NCBI RefSeq assembly: GCF_018502625.1
Contig: NZ_CP075566.1
Location: forward strand, 811,001 to 875,000
From: Pseudomonas hormoni
GTDB taxonomy: Bacteria > Pseudomonadota > Gammaproteobacteria > Pseudomonadales > Pseudomonadaceae
Reading direction: 5' to 3'
Length of the DNA stretch: 64,000 nucleotides
In this document: piece by piece, positions 35,169 through 44,207 of the stretch
Numbering within the stretch: position 1 is the stretch's first letter
How the letters are laid out: each line of letters begins with the position of its first letter
The notes under the pieces: model-generated
Database searches by the model: none
The model's input: only the letters and a program-made list of their open reading frames with translations
Told to the model about the DNA's origin: nothing
Made by a program: the position numbers and the translations under genes

Positions 35169-35449
35169 GCAGAGATTCCTTGCGACATGTGAGTCAGAGA
35201 GTCGAGTAAAAAACCGGCGGGCGCAGTTGGGCTGGGCGATGAGGTTTTTCGTGAGCCTGGCACTTCATCTGAATGCAACGCCGTTGGGCGTTAATGGCAC
35301 GCAGGCCTGGCTCCTTGCGACTGGCAAAGCTACTTGGCGGCGCGAAAACTGACAAGTCCCGTTCTACCGGCAGTCGCCAATGCTTGGCCCGCGGGCCTCT
35401 GCGCACTAGACTGGCGGCCTTTTCACCACCTGATGTTGATGCTTGAGCC

Positions 35450-35899
35450 ATGGCCGCCAAAGTCGAACCGTTCTGGATACGCAAAACCCTCGATCAACTC
35501 GATCAGGAGGAATGGGAATCGCTGTGCGACGGTTGTGGTCTGTGCTGCCTGCAAAAGCTTGAGGATGAAGAGGACAACAGCGTTTACTACACACGCATCG
35601 CGTGCAAGTTGCTGGACCTGAAAACCTGCCAGTGCAGCGATTACCCCAACCGTCGCGAATTCGTGCCGGACTGCATCCAGCTCACGCCGGGCAAGGCCGA
35701 TGAGTTCAAATGGCTGCCGCCGACCTGCGGTTATCGCCTGGTCAGCGAGGGCAAGGACCTGCCACTTTGGCACCACCTGGTGTGCGGCGATCGCGACGCC
35801 GTGCATCACGAACGCATTTCCCAGTCGGGGCGCATGCTCGCCGAAGGCAGCGTGGCCGAAGAGGATTGGGAAGACCATCTGATTTTTCGGGCAGGTTAG
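35450..35899 (+). CDS. YcgN-family cysteine cluster protein (UPF0260)
   Basis: 149 residues. Cysteines are clustered as CDGCGLCC near residues 25-32, with further Cys in [19 protein letters not shown] and PTCGYR. This is the UPF0260/YkgJ-type pattern and suggests a metal or Fe-S site. Function is unknown. It is 18 bases upstream of the next gene on the same strand. Confidence 0.9.
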   Translation: MAAKVEPFWIRKTLDQLDQEEWESLCDGCGLCCLQKLEDEEDNSVYYTRIACKLLDLKTCQCSDYPNRREFVPDCIQLTPGKADEFKWLPPTCGYRLVSEGKDLPLWHHLVCGDRDAVHHERISQSGRMLAEGSVAEEDWEDHLIFRAG

Positions 35900-35917
35900 T
35901 TTTACAAAGGAGTGTGT

Positions 35918-37147
35918 ATGGCTGTGGGATTACGGCTGGCGCTGGCCGTCGGGCTGTTGGCCCTGAGTTCGCCCGTGTGGGCGGCGAAGAAGGTCGATCT
36001 GGATTACCACGTACGCCTGTTGCCGCAAAGCGATCAGGCTGAAGTGCGCCTGACCCTGGCCCAGGGATCGGCGGTGCGCAGCCTGGATTTCGACCTCGGC
36101 GACGGCAGCCACTACAGCGACTTCAAGGCCGACGGCCAATGGCAGCTCACGCCGGGCAAACCGGCCCGTGGTGTCTGGCGCCCGGCCACCGACAAGGCCA
36201 GCCTGACTTACCGTGTGCGCATCAGCCATGGCCGCAAGAGCGGCAGCTTCGACACGCGCATGACGCCGGGTTGGGCATTGATGCGCGGTGACGATCTGGT
36301 GCCTGCCGCGAAACTCGATCAGCAGGACGGCATCGAGCTGGTTTCACGCCTGGAATTCGAATTGCCCGCCGGCTGGAAAAGCGTCGAAACCGCCTGGCCG
36401 CGGATCGGCAAGAACAAGTTCCGCATCGATAACGTCTCTCGCCTGTTCGACCGGCCTACCGGCTGGATGCTTGCTGGCCACCTCGGCACACGTCGCACCC
36501 GATTGGGGGAAACCGAAGTCACCGTCGCCTCGCCCCAAGGCCAGGGCATGCGCCGCATGGACGTGCTGACGCTGCTGACGTTTGTCTGGCCGCAAGTGCA
36601 GGACGTGTTCCCGCGTCATCCTGCCAAGTTGCTGATTGTCGGCGCCAACGACCCGATGTGGCGGGGTAGCCTGGCGGCGCGCGAGTCGATCTATCTGAAT
36701 ACGCGTCTGCCACTGGTCAGCGAAAGCGGCACCAGTGCGCTGGTGCGTGAACTGGCCCAGGTGTTCGGGCGGGTCAATGACAAGCAGCGCAGTGACTGGA
36801 TCAGCGAAGGGCTCGCCGAGTATTACGCGATCGAACTGGTGCGTCGCGCCGGCGGGATGAGTGATGAGCGGTATGAAAGTCTGCATGGCAAGTTGGTCAA
36901 GGACAGCCAGAAGGTCACCACGCTGCGTGATGAGCAGGCCAGCCCGGCGCAGGTGGCCAAAGCGGTGTTGTTGCTACAGGAACTGGATCGCGAGATTCGC
37001 CTGAAAACGCGCAACAAGCGTTCGCTGGATGATGTGATGCGCGGGGCGATGCATCTGGAAAGTGTCGATACCAAGGAATTTGTTCAACTGGCCGAGAGTG
37101 TTATTGGCGAGTCCTCGAAAGTCCTCGATACCGATTTGATTCAGTGA
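35918..37147 (+). CDS. Secreted peptidase-like protein without zinc motif
   Basis: 409 residues with a signal peptide (MAVGLRLALAVGLLALSSP, cleavage after VWA). The C-terminal half resembles gluzincin peptidases of the M61/M1 type: DWISEGLAEYYAIELVRR is like their WxxEGxAxYY helix. Where HExxH would be, the sequence is LVRELAQVFGR, so the zinc-binding histidines are absent. It is probably a non-catalytic relative acting in the periplasm. The ATG at 35918 has an aaaggag site; a GTG six bases earlier overlaps that site. Confidence 0.75.
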   Translation: MAVGLRLALAVGLLALSSPVWAAKKVDLDYHVRLLPQSDQAEVRLTLAQGSAVRSLDFDLGDGSHYSDFKADGQWQLTPGKPARGVWRPATDKASLTYRVRISHGRKSGSFDTRMTPGWALMRGDDLVPAAKLDQQDGIELVSRLEFELPAGWKSVETAWPRIGKNKFRIDNVSRLFDRPTGWMLAGHLGTRRTRLGETEVTVASPQGQGMRRMDVLTLLTFVWPQVQDVFPRHPAKLLIVGANDPMWRGSLAARESIYLNTRLPLVSESGTSALVRELAQVFGRVNDKQRSDWISEGLAEYYAIELVRRAGGMSDERYESLHGKLVKDSQKVTTLRDEQASPAQVAKAVLLLQELDREIRLKTRNKRSLDDVMRGAMHLESVDTKEFVQLAESVIGESSKVLDTDLIQ

Positions 37148-37155
37148 CACCGCTA

Positions 37156-37228
37156 TCGCTAGCAGGCTAGCTCCCACACTGGAGCTTCGTCGTACACGGG
37201 ACCAATGTGGGAGCTAGCCTGCTAGCGA
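37156..37228. repeat. REP pair (TGTGGGAGCTAGCCTGCTAGCGA type)
   Basis: A perfect 23-base inverted repeat (37156-37178 and 37206-37228) around a 27-base spacer, between convergent genes. The same arm type recurs at 57.8 kb. Confidence 0.92.
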
Positions 37229-37259
37229 AGAGGCCATAAGCCTCAACGAGTATTCCTGA

Positions 37260-37637
37260 TCAAACCCCGGCTTTTGGCGACTTCAACGAGTCATTCCCGG
37301 TGACAGTCGCGGTTTTGGTCGCCGCCTCGGCATTCGCCTTCAGCCGACCCAGCTCTTCCCCGGCACGCTCGATCTTCGCCCGCACGTTGTTCATGTCCTG
37401 ACGGCTTTTCTCCAGCAGGCTCTTGGCCGAACTGTGGCCGGTAATGCCACGGGCCAGCGCCACGCCGCCGATGGCCACCTGGATCAAACCGAATATCCCG
37501 CCGCGACGCAGGCCTTTGCTGACCATCACTACGCCACCGGCCAGGGAGCCGATGCGCTCCCAACCCTGAACGTTCTGATCGGAATGGGTCTGGAACGGGG
37601 TGGATTCGATGCGTTCTACGCGTTTGAGTTCGCTCAT
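37260..37637 (-). CDS. DUF2892-type small membrane protein
   Basis: 125 residues. A YgaP-like N-terminal membrane hairpin (GWERIGSLAGGVVMVSKGLR, FGLIQVAIGGVALARGITGH) covers about residues 25-68. A charged, coiled-coil-prone region (about 75-108) and a Ser/Thr/Lys-rich tail follow. Function is unknown. It is transcribed in the same direction as nothing adjacent and stands alone. Confidence 0.72.
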   Translation of the reverse strand: MSELKRVERIESTPFQTHSDQNVQGWERIGSLAGGVVMVSKGLRRGGIFGLIQVAIGGVALARGITGHSSAKSLLEKSRQDMNNVRAKIERAGEELGRLKANAEAATKTATVTGNDSLKSPKAGV

Positions 37638-37729
37638 GATCTGTCTCCTGGCGGGAAGGACTGCTTCAAGAATAGATAATTAAGCTGACTGCCGAGGCGG
37701 GCGGCTTGTTCCATCGGATGTGCGTCGAT

Positions 37730-38200
37730 TCAGCGGAATTTCGGACCGGAGCGGGTGTTGAGGCCCTTGGCCATGCGGTCGTACAGCACGACGTTGACCG
37801 TGGCGGCGAGGTTCATGCAACCAGTGGTCGGGATGTAGACCACGTCTTCGCACCAGTCGCGAATCTCTTTATCCAGCGAGCCGTCTTCCGGGCCGAAAAT
37901 GTACAGCGCGCGATCCGGGTGGGTGTATTCCGGCAGCGAATGGGCACCCTCGACCAGCTCCACAGCAACCGGTACGCAGCCCAGGGGCAGGATCTTTTTC
38001 AGGTCGTCGATGCCGATCAGCGGGATGTCGTAGTGGACGCGTTTGGTGTCGGTGACGAAGTCGGCGGCGCGGTCATAACGCTTACCGGTGTAGAACACGG
38101 ACGCCACGTTGTAGCAGCCGGCGGCGCGCATGACCGAGCCGACGTTTTCCGGTGATTTGGGGTTGAACAAACCAATGCAGCTGTACCGTTTGTCTGCCAC
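37730..38200 (-). CDS. TrmH-group RNA 2'-O-methyltransferase (SpoU family)
   Basis: 156 residues. It has the SPOUT-fold pattern: NPKSPENVGSVMRAAGCYNV at the N terminus, LYIFGPEDGSLDKEI and IPTTGCMNLAATVNVVLYDR. The target is a tRNA or rRNA ribose, as in TrmL/TrmH, but it cannot be specified. The start is a GTG at 38200 with gaagg upstream, giving VADKRYSCIGLFNPKSPENV. The frame stays open for 66 more codons through a REP element, which I read as non-coding. Confidence 0.85.
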   Translation of the reverse strand: MADKRYSCIGLFNPKSPENVGSVMRAAGCYNVASVFYTGKRYDRAADFVTDTKRVHYDIPLIGIDDLKKILPLGCVPVAVELVEGAHSLPEYTHPDRALYIFGPEDGSLDKEIRDWCEDVVYIPTTGCMNLAATVNVVLYDRMAKGLNTRSGPKFR

Positions 38201-38291
38201 GAGCGGGGTGCCTTCGGGGAAAAAACGGCGATTATACGGGGATTGGAGGAGGGTAGTCAGATTGTAGATTGGTGGTGTCCGGGCAATTGCT

Positions 38292-38381
38292 ATCGCGGGC
38301 AAGCCCACTCCCACAGTGTTGGCGGTGATCACAAATGTTGTGTACGCCGCAGAACCCTGTGGGAGCGGGCTTGCCCGCGAT
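38292..38381. repeat. REP pair (ATCGCGGGCAAGCCC type)
   Basis: The left arm is 38292-38316 and its near-perfect reverse complement is 38357-38381 (one mismatch). It separates two genes on the minus strand. Confidence 0.9.
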
Positions 38382-38407
38382 GGGGCCGGGTCAGGCAATG
38401 AAGATAT

Positions 38408-38782
38408 TTAGTCGTCTTTCTTCATCAACCCCGCCAACGCCGCAAACGGGTTATGCGTCGCCTTGGCAATCTTCGGCGTGCTCAACGAGCCCTCGTCGAA
38501 ATACTGCTGATCGGTGTACCGCGAGTGTTCATTGTCATGGCAATACAGGCACAACAGTTCCCAGTTCGAACCATCCTGCGGATTGTTGTCGTGGTTGTGG
38601 TCGCGGTGGTGCACGGTCAGTTCGCTCAGGCGCTTGCCGGAAAACTCCCGGGCGCAGCGGCCGCACACGTGCGGGTACATCTTCAGGGCCTTGTCGCGGT
38701 AACCCATTTCCTTGTCGCGCTGGTTGTCGGCGAGGATGCGGTCCAGTTTCGACGTGTTGGTCGGAGGCGTTGACGAACTCAT
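38408..38782 (-). CDS. HNH nuclease-family protein (YajD-like)
   Basis: 124 residues. Zinc-site cysteines are in HVCGRC and LLCLYCHDNEH. The HNH core is LTVHHRDHNHDNNPQDGSNW. YajD-like proteins are small cytoplasmic HNH proteins of unknown substrate. The gene is single and conserved in Pseudomonas as far as I recall. Confidence 0.88.
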   Translation of the reverse strand: MSSSTPPTNTSKLDRILADNQRDKEMGYRDKALKMYPHVCGRCAREFSGKRLSELTVHHRDHNHDNNPQDGSNWELLCLYCHDNEHSRYTDQQYFDEGSLSTPKIAKATHNPFAALAGLMKKDD

Positions 38783-38830
38783 GGGTTCACCTTTGTAAAA
38801 GACTAATGACGGTTATGAACGAAGTTTAGC

Positions 38831-39517
38831 TCAGCCCTTGAGCTTCTCGGCAATCCAGATGGTGTGGCGGGTGCCCTTGTTGCCGTGGGCGAAGACCTGG
38901 ACTTCCTCGGCCTTGAAGCCGGCTTTTTTCAGTTTGTCGGAAAACTGCTTGTCGGCGCTGGCCGACCAGACGGCCAACACGCCTTTGGGGCGCAGGGCTT
39001 TGGCGCAGGCGCTCAGGCCGCCGGCGGAGTAGAGCCAGCTGTTGGCTCGCTGCGTCAGGCCTTCGGGGCCGTTGTCGACGTCGAGCATGATCGCGTCGAA
39101 ACCTTGCGGCTCTGCCTGCAGCACTTTGGCCACGTCTTCCATGCGGATCACCGTGCGCTTATCGAGCAACGGGTTGCCGGCTTTCTCGCCCAATGGCCCG
39201 CGATTCCACTCGACCACGCCGGGCACCAGTTCAGCGACCACGACTTCTGCGGTCTTGCCTAAATGCTTAAGGGCCGAGGCGAGGGTGAAACCCATGCCCA
39301 GGCCACCGATCAGCACCCGCGAATTCGGCCGTCCAGCGACTTTGCGGCACGGAATTTCTGCCAACGCATCTTCGGAACCATGCATGCGGGTGTTCATCAG
39401 CTGTCCGCCGTCGCCGCCCTGGATCTTGATGACGAAATCCTCACCGTATTCGAACAGGCACAGGGCGCCGCCGTTTTCAGGAATGGGGGCGGTGTCGAGC
39501 AGAACGAAACGTTTCAT
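38831..39517 (-). CDS. Spermidine synthase-like methyltransferase-fold protein
   Basis: 228 residues with a Rossmann core: VLIGGLGMGFTLASALKHLG near residue 70, then VVVAELVPGVVEWN. FDAIMLDVDNGPEGL supplies the acidic motif. It resembles the SpeE-like domain but lacks the usual N-terminal beta domain and polyamine residues, so the reaction is unknown. The ATG at 39517 gives MKRFVLLDTAPIPE; an upstream open stretch has no matching features. Confidence 0.8.
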   Translation of the reverse strand: MKRFVLLDTAPIPENGGALCLFEYGEDFVIKIQGGDGGQLMNTRMHGSEDALAEIPCRKVAGRPNSRVLIGGLGMGFTLASALKHLGKTAEVVVAELVPGVVEWNRGPLGEKAGNPLLDKRTVIRMEDVAKVLQAEPQGFDAIMLDVDNGPEGLTQRANSWLYSAGGLSACAKALRPKGVLAVWSASADKQFSDKLKKAGFKAEEVQVFAHGNKGTRHTIWIAEKLKG

Positions 39518-39609
39518 GGGGCTCTCTTGAGAAGGATGGGCAGGGGGGAGGCAAACGAACGCAGTTGGGAGTAGCCTGCAACCAGACAACAAGGCCAACG
39601 GAGCCATTG

Positions 39610-39900
39610 ATGAAGCGCACCATTCTAACGGTCATTGCCTTGGCCGCGCTCTCGATAACTGCAGTGGAGGCCCAACAGCTGCAAACGATTCCGACCAGCC
39701 CGGCGCCGCTGCCCGGTTCACCCGGCACCGCAACGCCGACGCCGTACCCGCAGATCACCCCCAACAGCGTGCCCAAGGCCGGCCCCGGCAGTGGCGGGCC
39801 GCCGCTGTTGCCACCGATCGAAGTGCCCAGCCCGCCCAAGGACCAGCCGTTGCCGGGGCTTGAGCAGAACCGCACGAAGATCAAGTCTCCCGGCGGTTAA
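39610..39900 (+). CDS. Small secreted proline-rich protein
   Basis: 96 residues: a signal peptide (MKRTILTVIALAALSITAVEA) then a Pro/Gly/Thr-rich, low-complexity mature part (PTPYPQITPNSVPKAGPG, PPLLPPIEVPSPPKDQP). No domain is recognised. It is probably exported to the periplasm. Its stop codon overlaps that of the convergent cNMP-binding gene. It begins 92 bases from the divergent spermidine synthase-like gene. Confidence 0.65.
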   Translation: MKRTILTVIALAALSITAVEAQQLQTIPTSPAPLPGSPGTATPTPYPQITPNSVPKAGPGSGGPPLLPPIEVPSPPKDQPLPGLEQNRTKIKSPGG

Positions 39901-40370
39901 ACCTGCTGCGAGAGCAGCTGACCGTCGGCCATGCGCAGGCGTTTGGACAGGGAGACGGCGAGGGCGCGGATGATCTTGGCGGCGATTTTCGGCGCGTCGT
40001 TGAGCATTTTTTCCAGCGAATCCTTGCCCAGGTTCAGCAGCTGGCAATTGCTCGCCGCCACGCAACTGGCGGAACGTCGCTCGCCATCGAGCACGGCCAT
40101 TTCGCCGAACGCCCGACCGCTGCGCAAGGTGGCCATGGTCACCAATTGTCCGTCGCTGCCGGATTTCTGCACCGCCACCTGGCCGGTGTGGATGATGCAC
40201 ATGAAGCTGCCGGCATCGCCTTCGTGGAAAATCTCTTCGCCTTCGGCCACGGTGCTGATGCTGAAGTAGCCCGAAGCGGCAGCGAAGTCTGCTGGAAGCA
40301 GTTGATCGAACAGGCCGCAGTCCATCAGCCAGTCACGGATTTCGTTGTTCAACAGGGTCGGTTCTGACAT
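39897..40370 (-). CDS. Cyclic nucleotide-binding domain protein
   Basis: 157 residues made almost entirely of one cNMP-binding/CRP-like beta-roll (about 15-130). It has EGEEIFHEGDAGSFMCIIHT and the phosphate cassette-like RAFGEMAVLDGERRSASCVA. No helix-turn-helix is present, so it is not a CRP-type activator. It may be a stand-alone sensor. The ATG at 40370 starts MSEPTLLNNEIRDWL; a GTG start 17 codons upstream is less likely. Confidence 0.85.
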   Translation of the reverse strand: MSEPTLLNNEIRDWLMDCGLFDQLLPADFAAASGYFSISTVAEGEEIFHEGDAGSFMCIIHTGQVAVQKSGSDGQLVTMATLRSGRAFGEMAVLDGERRSASCVAASNCQLLNLGKDSLEKMLNDAPKIAAKIIRALAVSLSKRLRMADGQLLSQQV

Positions 40371-40427
40371 GTCGTTACGGTCTTTTTTTGTGTCTGTTGC
40401 GAGGTTCGGGTCTTCAGTCACCCATCA

Positions 40428-40527
40428 TCCCCTGTGGGAGCGGGCTTGCCCGCGATGACGATGTCACAGTCAATATCAATGTTGAAAGTGATGGCCTCAT
40501 CGCGGGCAAGCCCGCTCCCACAGGGGA
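40428..40527. repeat. REP pair (TCCCCTGTGGGAGCGGGCTTGCCCGCGAT type)
   Basis: The arms 40428-40456 and 40499-40527 are perfect reverse complements over about 29 bases. Confidence 0.95.
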
Positions 40528-40585
40528 TGTAGGTGATCTCGAGTCCGGCGTCTGGTGTTAAGACCTGTACGCCAAGCCAAGTTCC

Positions 40586-42640
40586 TCAGGCAATCCCCAA
40601 AACCTTGAAAACAAATGCGTATTCGAGCGCTACGTCACGTAATCCCTGATAACGACCGCTCATCCCGCCATGCCCGGCGCCCAGTTCGGTCTTGAGCAGC
40701 AGTGGGTTGTCGTCAGTTTTGGTCGCGCGCAATTTCGCTACCCACTTCGCCGCTTCCCAATACTGCACGCGACTGTCGTTGTAGCCGGCGATCACCAGCG
40801 TTGCCGGATACGCTTGCGCGGTGACGTTTTCGTACGGGGCGTAGGCCTTGATCCGATCATAAACGTCCGGCTCTTCAGGATTGCCCCACTCGTCGTATTC
40901 GGTAACGGTCAACGGCAGGTCCGGGTCGAGCATGGTGTTCAGCACGTCGACGAACGGCACTTCGGCAATCGCCGCGCCGAACAGCTCCGGACGCATGTTG
41001 AGCACCGCGCCAATCAGCAAGCCGCCAGCACTGCCACCGCTGATCGCCAGTTGCTTTGATGTGGTGAAGCCGTTGGCGATCAGGTGCTCGGCGCAGGCAA
41101 TGAAGTCGCTGAAGGTATTGTGCTTGTGTTCCTGTTTGCCGGCGCGATACCAGGCTTCACCCAGTTCGCCGCCGCCCCGCACGTGGGCAATCGCAAACGC
41201 CACGCCGCGATCCAGCAGGCTCAGGCGCGCATGGGAGAACCACGGGTCGAGGCTTTCGCCGTAGGCGCCGTAGCCGTACAGATAAAGTGGCGTTGGCTTA
41301 CCAAGGGCTTCGCGTTTGACGACCAGGCTGATCGGAACTTGCGTACCGTCCGGCGCTGTCGCCCAAAGGCGCTGGCTGACGTAGGCGTCGGCGTCGAACG
41401 GGCCGAGCACCGGGGTTTCCTTCAACACTTTCTGTTCGCCGCTGACCAGTTCCAGTTGGCGGATCTGCGCCGGACGGTTCAGCGCTTCGTAACGCAAACG
41501 GATGCGGTCGCTGACGAACTCCAGGCTGTTTTGCACGTGCAGGCTGTAAGCCGCATCCGGCAATTGCACGCGGTAGCTCGGCAGGTCTTGCGGGTGGACT
41601 TCGATGATCGGCAAGCCACCCTCACGCAGGCTGAGGCTCATGGCCCCGGCGTTGAGGCTCATGCCGTCGATCATCGTTGTGTCGCTGTGGGGAATCAGGT
41701 TCTGCCAGTCGGCTTCGGTCGGCGCAATGCCGGTATCGACAGCCGTGTACAAGGCAAAGTTGATACCGTCGCGGTTGGTGCGAATGAACCAGGTCCATTG
41801 GCCATCGAGTGCGCCGTGATCGACATCATATTCATGATCTTCGAGCCTCGGCGCGATGCAGGTAAACGCCTGCTGCGGCTGGAACGCGTCGAGCACCCAG
41901 ACTTCGCTGGTGGTCTTGCTGCCCAGCGCCAGCAGCAATTGCTGCTCCGAACTCGAGCGATAGCAATGCATGAAGAAGCGGCCGTCCGGCTCATGGAACA
42001 CTTCTTCGGCTGCCGTGCCGTCCAGTCGATAGCGGAACAGTTTGTGCGGACGGTGGGTGTCGTCCAGTTCGCCGAAGAACAGCGTCAGGCTGTCGTTGGC
42101 CCAGGTCATGCTGCCGTCGCAGTCCGTGAATTCCAGTTCGCTGACGCGGCCGCTGGATAATTCCTTCACGAACAGGGTGTAAATCTCATCGCCGGTGGAG
42201 TCGATGCTGTAGGCCAGGCGCTGGTGGTCCGGGCTGATGCTGAACGCACCGAGGGAAAAGAAGCCGCCGTTGGCCAGTTCGTTCGGGTCCAGCAGCAGTT
42301 GTTCCCGGGCTTCATCGAGCTGCAGGCTGTCGTCGGCCGGGCGGGGGCAGCGGTAATGACGGGCGTATTCGTCACCGGCCGTGGTGCGCGTGTAATACAG
42401 ATACGGGCCCCACGGGGAGGGCAGCGACAGGTCGGTTTCGAGAATCCGGCCCTTGATCTCTTCGAACAGGGTTTCGCGCAGCCCGGCCTGATCGGCGGTT
42501 TGCGCCTCTTGATAGCGGTTTTCAGCCTTGAGGTAATCGAGCACCGCGTCGGTGTCGCGTTCCTGCAGCCAGGCATACGGGTCAGAACCTTCAGCCTTGT
42601 GGGCAATCGGGGCGCTGGTGATGTTGGCGGATACGGGCAT
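40586..42640 (-). CDS. ptrB: Oligopeptidase B (S9A serine peptidase)
   Basis: 684-residue cytoplasmic prolyl-oligopeptidase-family enzyme cutting after Arg/Lys in short peptides. An N-terminal beta-propeller covers about residues 70-400. The catalytic domain has GYGAYG, the nucleophile Ser in ISGGSAGGLL, Asp in VIAGYNDSRVQYWE and His in GAGHGGMSGRY. The start MPVSANITSAPIAHKAEGSD is typical. REP pairs flank the gene on both sides. Confidence 0.95.
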   Translation of the reverse strand: MPVSANITSAPIAHKAEGSDPYAWLQERDTDAVLDYLKAENRYQEAQTADQAGLRETLFEEIKGRILETDLSLPSPWGPYLYYTRTTAGDEYARHYRCPRPADDSLQLDEAREQLLLDPNELANGGFFSLGAFSISPDHQRLAYSIDSTGDEIYTLFVKELSSGRVSELEFTDCDGSMTWANDSLTLFFGELDDTHRPHKLFRYRLDGTAAEEVFHEPDGRFFMHCYRSSSEQQLLLALGSKTTSEVWVLDAFQPQQAFTCIAPRLEDHEYDVDHGALDGQWTWFIRTNRDGINFALYTAVDTGIAPTEADWQNLIPHSDTTMIDGMSLNAGAMSLSLREGGLPIIEVHPQDLPSYRVQLPDAAYSLHVQNSLEFVSDRIRLRYEALNRPAQIRQLELVSGEQKVLKETPVLGPFDADAYVSQRLWATAPDGTQVPISLVVKREALGKPTPLYLYGYGAYGESLDPWFSHARLSLLDRGVAFAIAHVRGGGELGEAWYRAGKQEHKHNTFSDFIACAEHLIANGFTTSKQLAISGGSAGGLLIGAVLNMRPELFGAAIAEVPFVDVLNTMLDPDLPLTVTEYDEWGNPEEPDVYDRIKAYAPYENVTAQAYPATLVIAGYNDSRVQYWEAAKWVAKLRATKTDDNPLLLKTELGAGHGGMSGRYQGLRDVALEYAFVFKVLGIA

Positions 42641-42714
42641 GAAGGACTCTCGGGCGATGTACGGAATAGAGGCTTCGCAGGGTGCAGGAAAAATCCTGAT
42701 GCCTTACACAGATC

Positions 42715-42808
42715 CCTGTGGGAGCGAGCCTGCTCGCGATGGCGGACTGCCAGACAACATTGATGTTGAATGTACTGACCTCATCGCGAGCAGGCTCGCT
42801 CCCACAGG
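42715..42808. repeat. REP pair (CCTGTGGGAGCGAGCCTGCTCGCGAT type)
   Basis: The left arm starts at 42715 and the right arm ends at 42808; the arms are perfect complements over about 25 bases. It lies in the ptrB upstream region. Confidence 0.92.
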
Positions 42809-42891
42809 TTCAGTGTCTTGACCGACTGGCATTGGGGCAAGCCTGACGTGCGAAAAGTCGTTACTATAAGCGCCTCTTTGCCTGCCTTGCC

Positions 42892-43389
42892 ATGGACACC
42901 ATGACCGAGAACGACTATCTGATCGCCTGGGGCCTCTACGCCTTCGCCGCTTTAGGCTGCCTGTTGGTGTGGATGCGCTTGACCCGCTGGATGTGGCGCT
43001 GGCTGCGCGAGCCCCTGCGGCTGCTGGTCGCCGTGTTGCTGTTCAGTCCGACGATCATCGATCCGGTGAAGGAAAAGGTTGCCCCGGCCATCGCCATTAC
43101 CGCCCTTGACCTCGCGTTCAAGGTTGGCAACAACGCCTGGCGGGCCATCTCCGACCTGTTCATGTACGGCATGATCGCCTTCGGCATTTATCTGGTGTTC
43201 GTCGCGATCCGTTTCCCGATCGAACGCGCCGCCAATGCGCGCAAGGAACGCACAGCGGCTGCCAAGGCGGCGGCCCGTGCCGACGATCCTGAAGAGGATC
43301 ATCCCTTCGGCGGTGCCGGTGATGACCGTTATGGTCGCCCGCCGGTCCCGAGCAACCCTCAGCGTATGCGCGTAGAACCGCGTTTGTAA
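42892..43389 (+). CDS. Inner-membrane protein of unknown function
   Basis: 165 residues. Three hydrophobic segments are seen (LIAWGLYAFAALGCLLVWM, PLRLLVAVLLFSPTIIDPV, MYGMIAFGIYLVFVAIRF). A hydrophilic tail rich in Ala, Arg, Asp and Gly follows from residue 108. I do not recognise the family. A second ATG nine bases in (42901) is as likely a start. The class II amidotransferase follows 30 bases later, so the three genes 42892-44750 probably form an operon. Confidence 0.78.
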   Translation: MDTMTENDYLIAWGLYAFAALGCLLVWMRLTRWMWRWLREPLRLLVAVLLFSPTIIDPVKEKVAPAIAITALDLAFKVGNNAWRAISDLFMYGMIAFGIYLVFVAIRFPIERAANARKERTAAAKAAARADDPEEDHPFGGAGDDRYGRPPVPSNPQRMRVEPRL

Positions 43390-43419
43390 CCTTGCCCCTG
43401 CCTTACAGAGAGTCCGAGC

Positions 43420-44196
43420 ATGTGTGAGTTATTGGGCATGAGCGCCAATGTGCCGACCGATATCGTGTTCAGCTTCACCGGGCTGATGCAGCGCGGCGGC
43501 CGTACCGGTCCGCACCGTGACGGTTGGGGCATCGCGTTCTATGAAGGCCGTGGCCTGCGGTTGTTCCAGGATCCGGCGGCCAGCAGTGAGTCGGAAGTCG
43601 CGAATCTGGTGCAGCGCTATCCGATCAAGAGTGAAGTGGTGATCGGGCACATCCGCCAGGCCAACGTAGGCAAGGTCTGCCTGTCCAACACCCATCCGTT
43701 CGTGCGCGAGCTGTGGGGCCGCAACTGGTGTTTCGCCCACAATGGCCAGCTTGCGGATTTTCAACCGATCACAAGCTTTTACCGCCCGGTCGGCGATACC
43801 GACAGTGAAGCGGCCTTTTGCGATTTGCTCAATCGTGTGCGCGCAGCCTTTCCTGAACCGGTAGAGATCGAAGCACTTTTGCCCGATCTGGTGGCCGCCT
43901 GCGCGGAATACCGCAGCAAAGGCGTGTTCAATTGCCTGCTCAGCGATGGCGATTGGCTGTTCTGCTACTGCTCGACCAAACTGGCGCAGATCACCCGCCG
44001 TGCACCGTTCGGCCCGGCGCGGTTGAAAGATGTCGATGTGATCGTCGACTTTCAGGCCGAAACCACGCCCAACGATGTGGTCACGGTGATCGCCACCGAA
44101 CCCCTGACCGAAAACGAAACCTGGACCCGCTACGAACCGGGCCAATGGAGCCTGTGGCGACGCGGTGAATGCGTCAGCCAGGGCAAGACCGAATAA
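43420..44196 (+). CDS. Class II glutamine amidotransferase (YafJ-like)
   Basis: 258 residues starting [15 protein letters not shown], with Cys2 as the N-terminal nucleophile after Met removal. The glutaminase-fold markers [26 protein letters not shown] and [10 protein letters not shown] are present. No synthase domain is fused, so it is a stand-alone Gn-AT_II protein of unknown acceptor. It is followed 11 bases later by the DUF2937 gene. Confidence 0.92.
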   Translation: MCELLGMSANVPTDIVFSFTGLMQRGGRTGPHRDGWGIAFYEGRGLRLFQDPAASSESEVANLVQRYPIKSEVVIGHIRQANVGKVCLSNTHPFVRELWGRNWCFAHNGQLADFQPITSFYRPVGDTDSEAAFCDLLNRVRAAFPEPVEIEALLPDLVAACAEYRSKGVFNCLLSDGDWLFCYCSTKLAQITRRAPFGPARLKDVDVIVDFQAETTPNDVVTVIATEPLTENETWTRYEPGQWSLWRRGECVSQGKTE

Positions 44197-44207
44197 AGGA
44201 CGCTCCC

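Noticed and set aside
41084..42160. Plus-strand open frame of 358 codons within ptrB
   Set aside because: It is antisense to a gene with all catalytic motifs present. It has no domain of its own.
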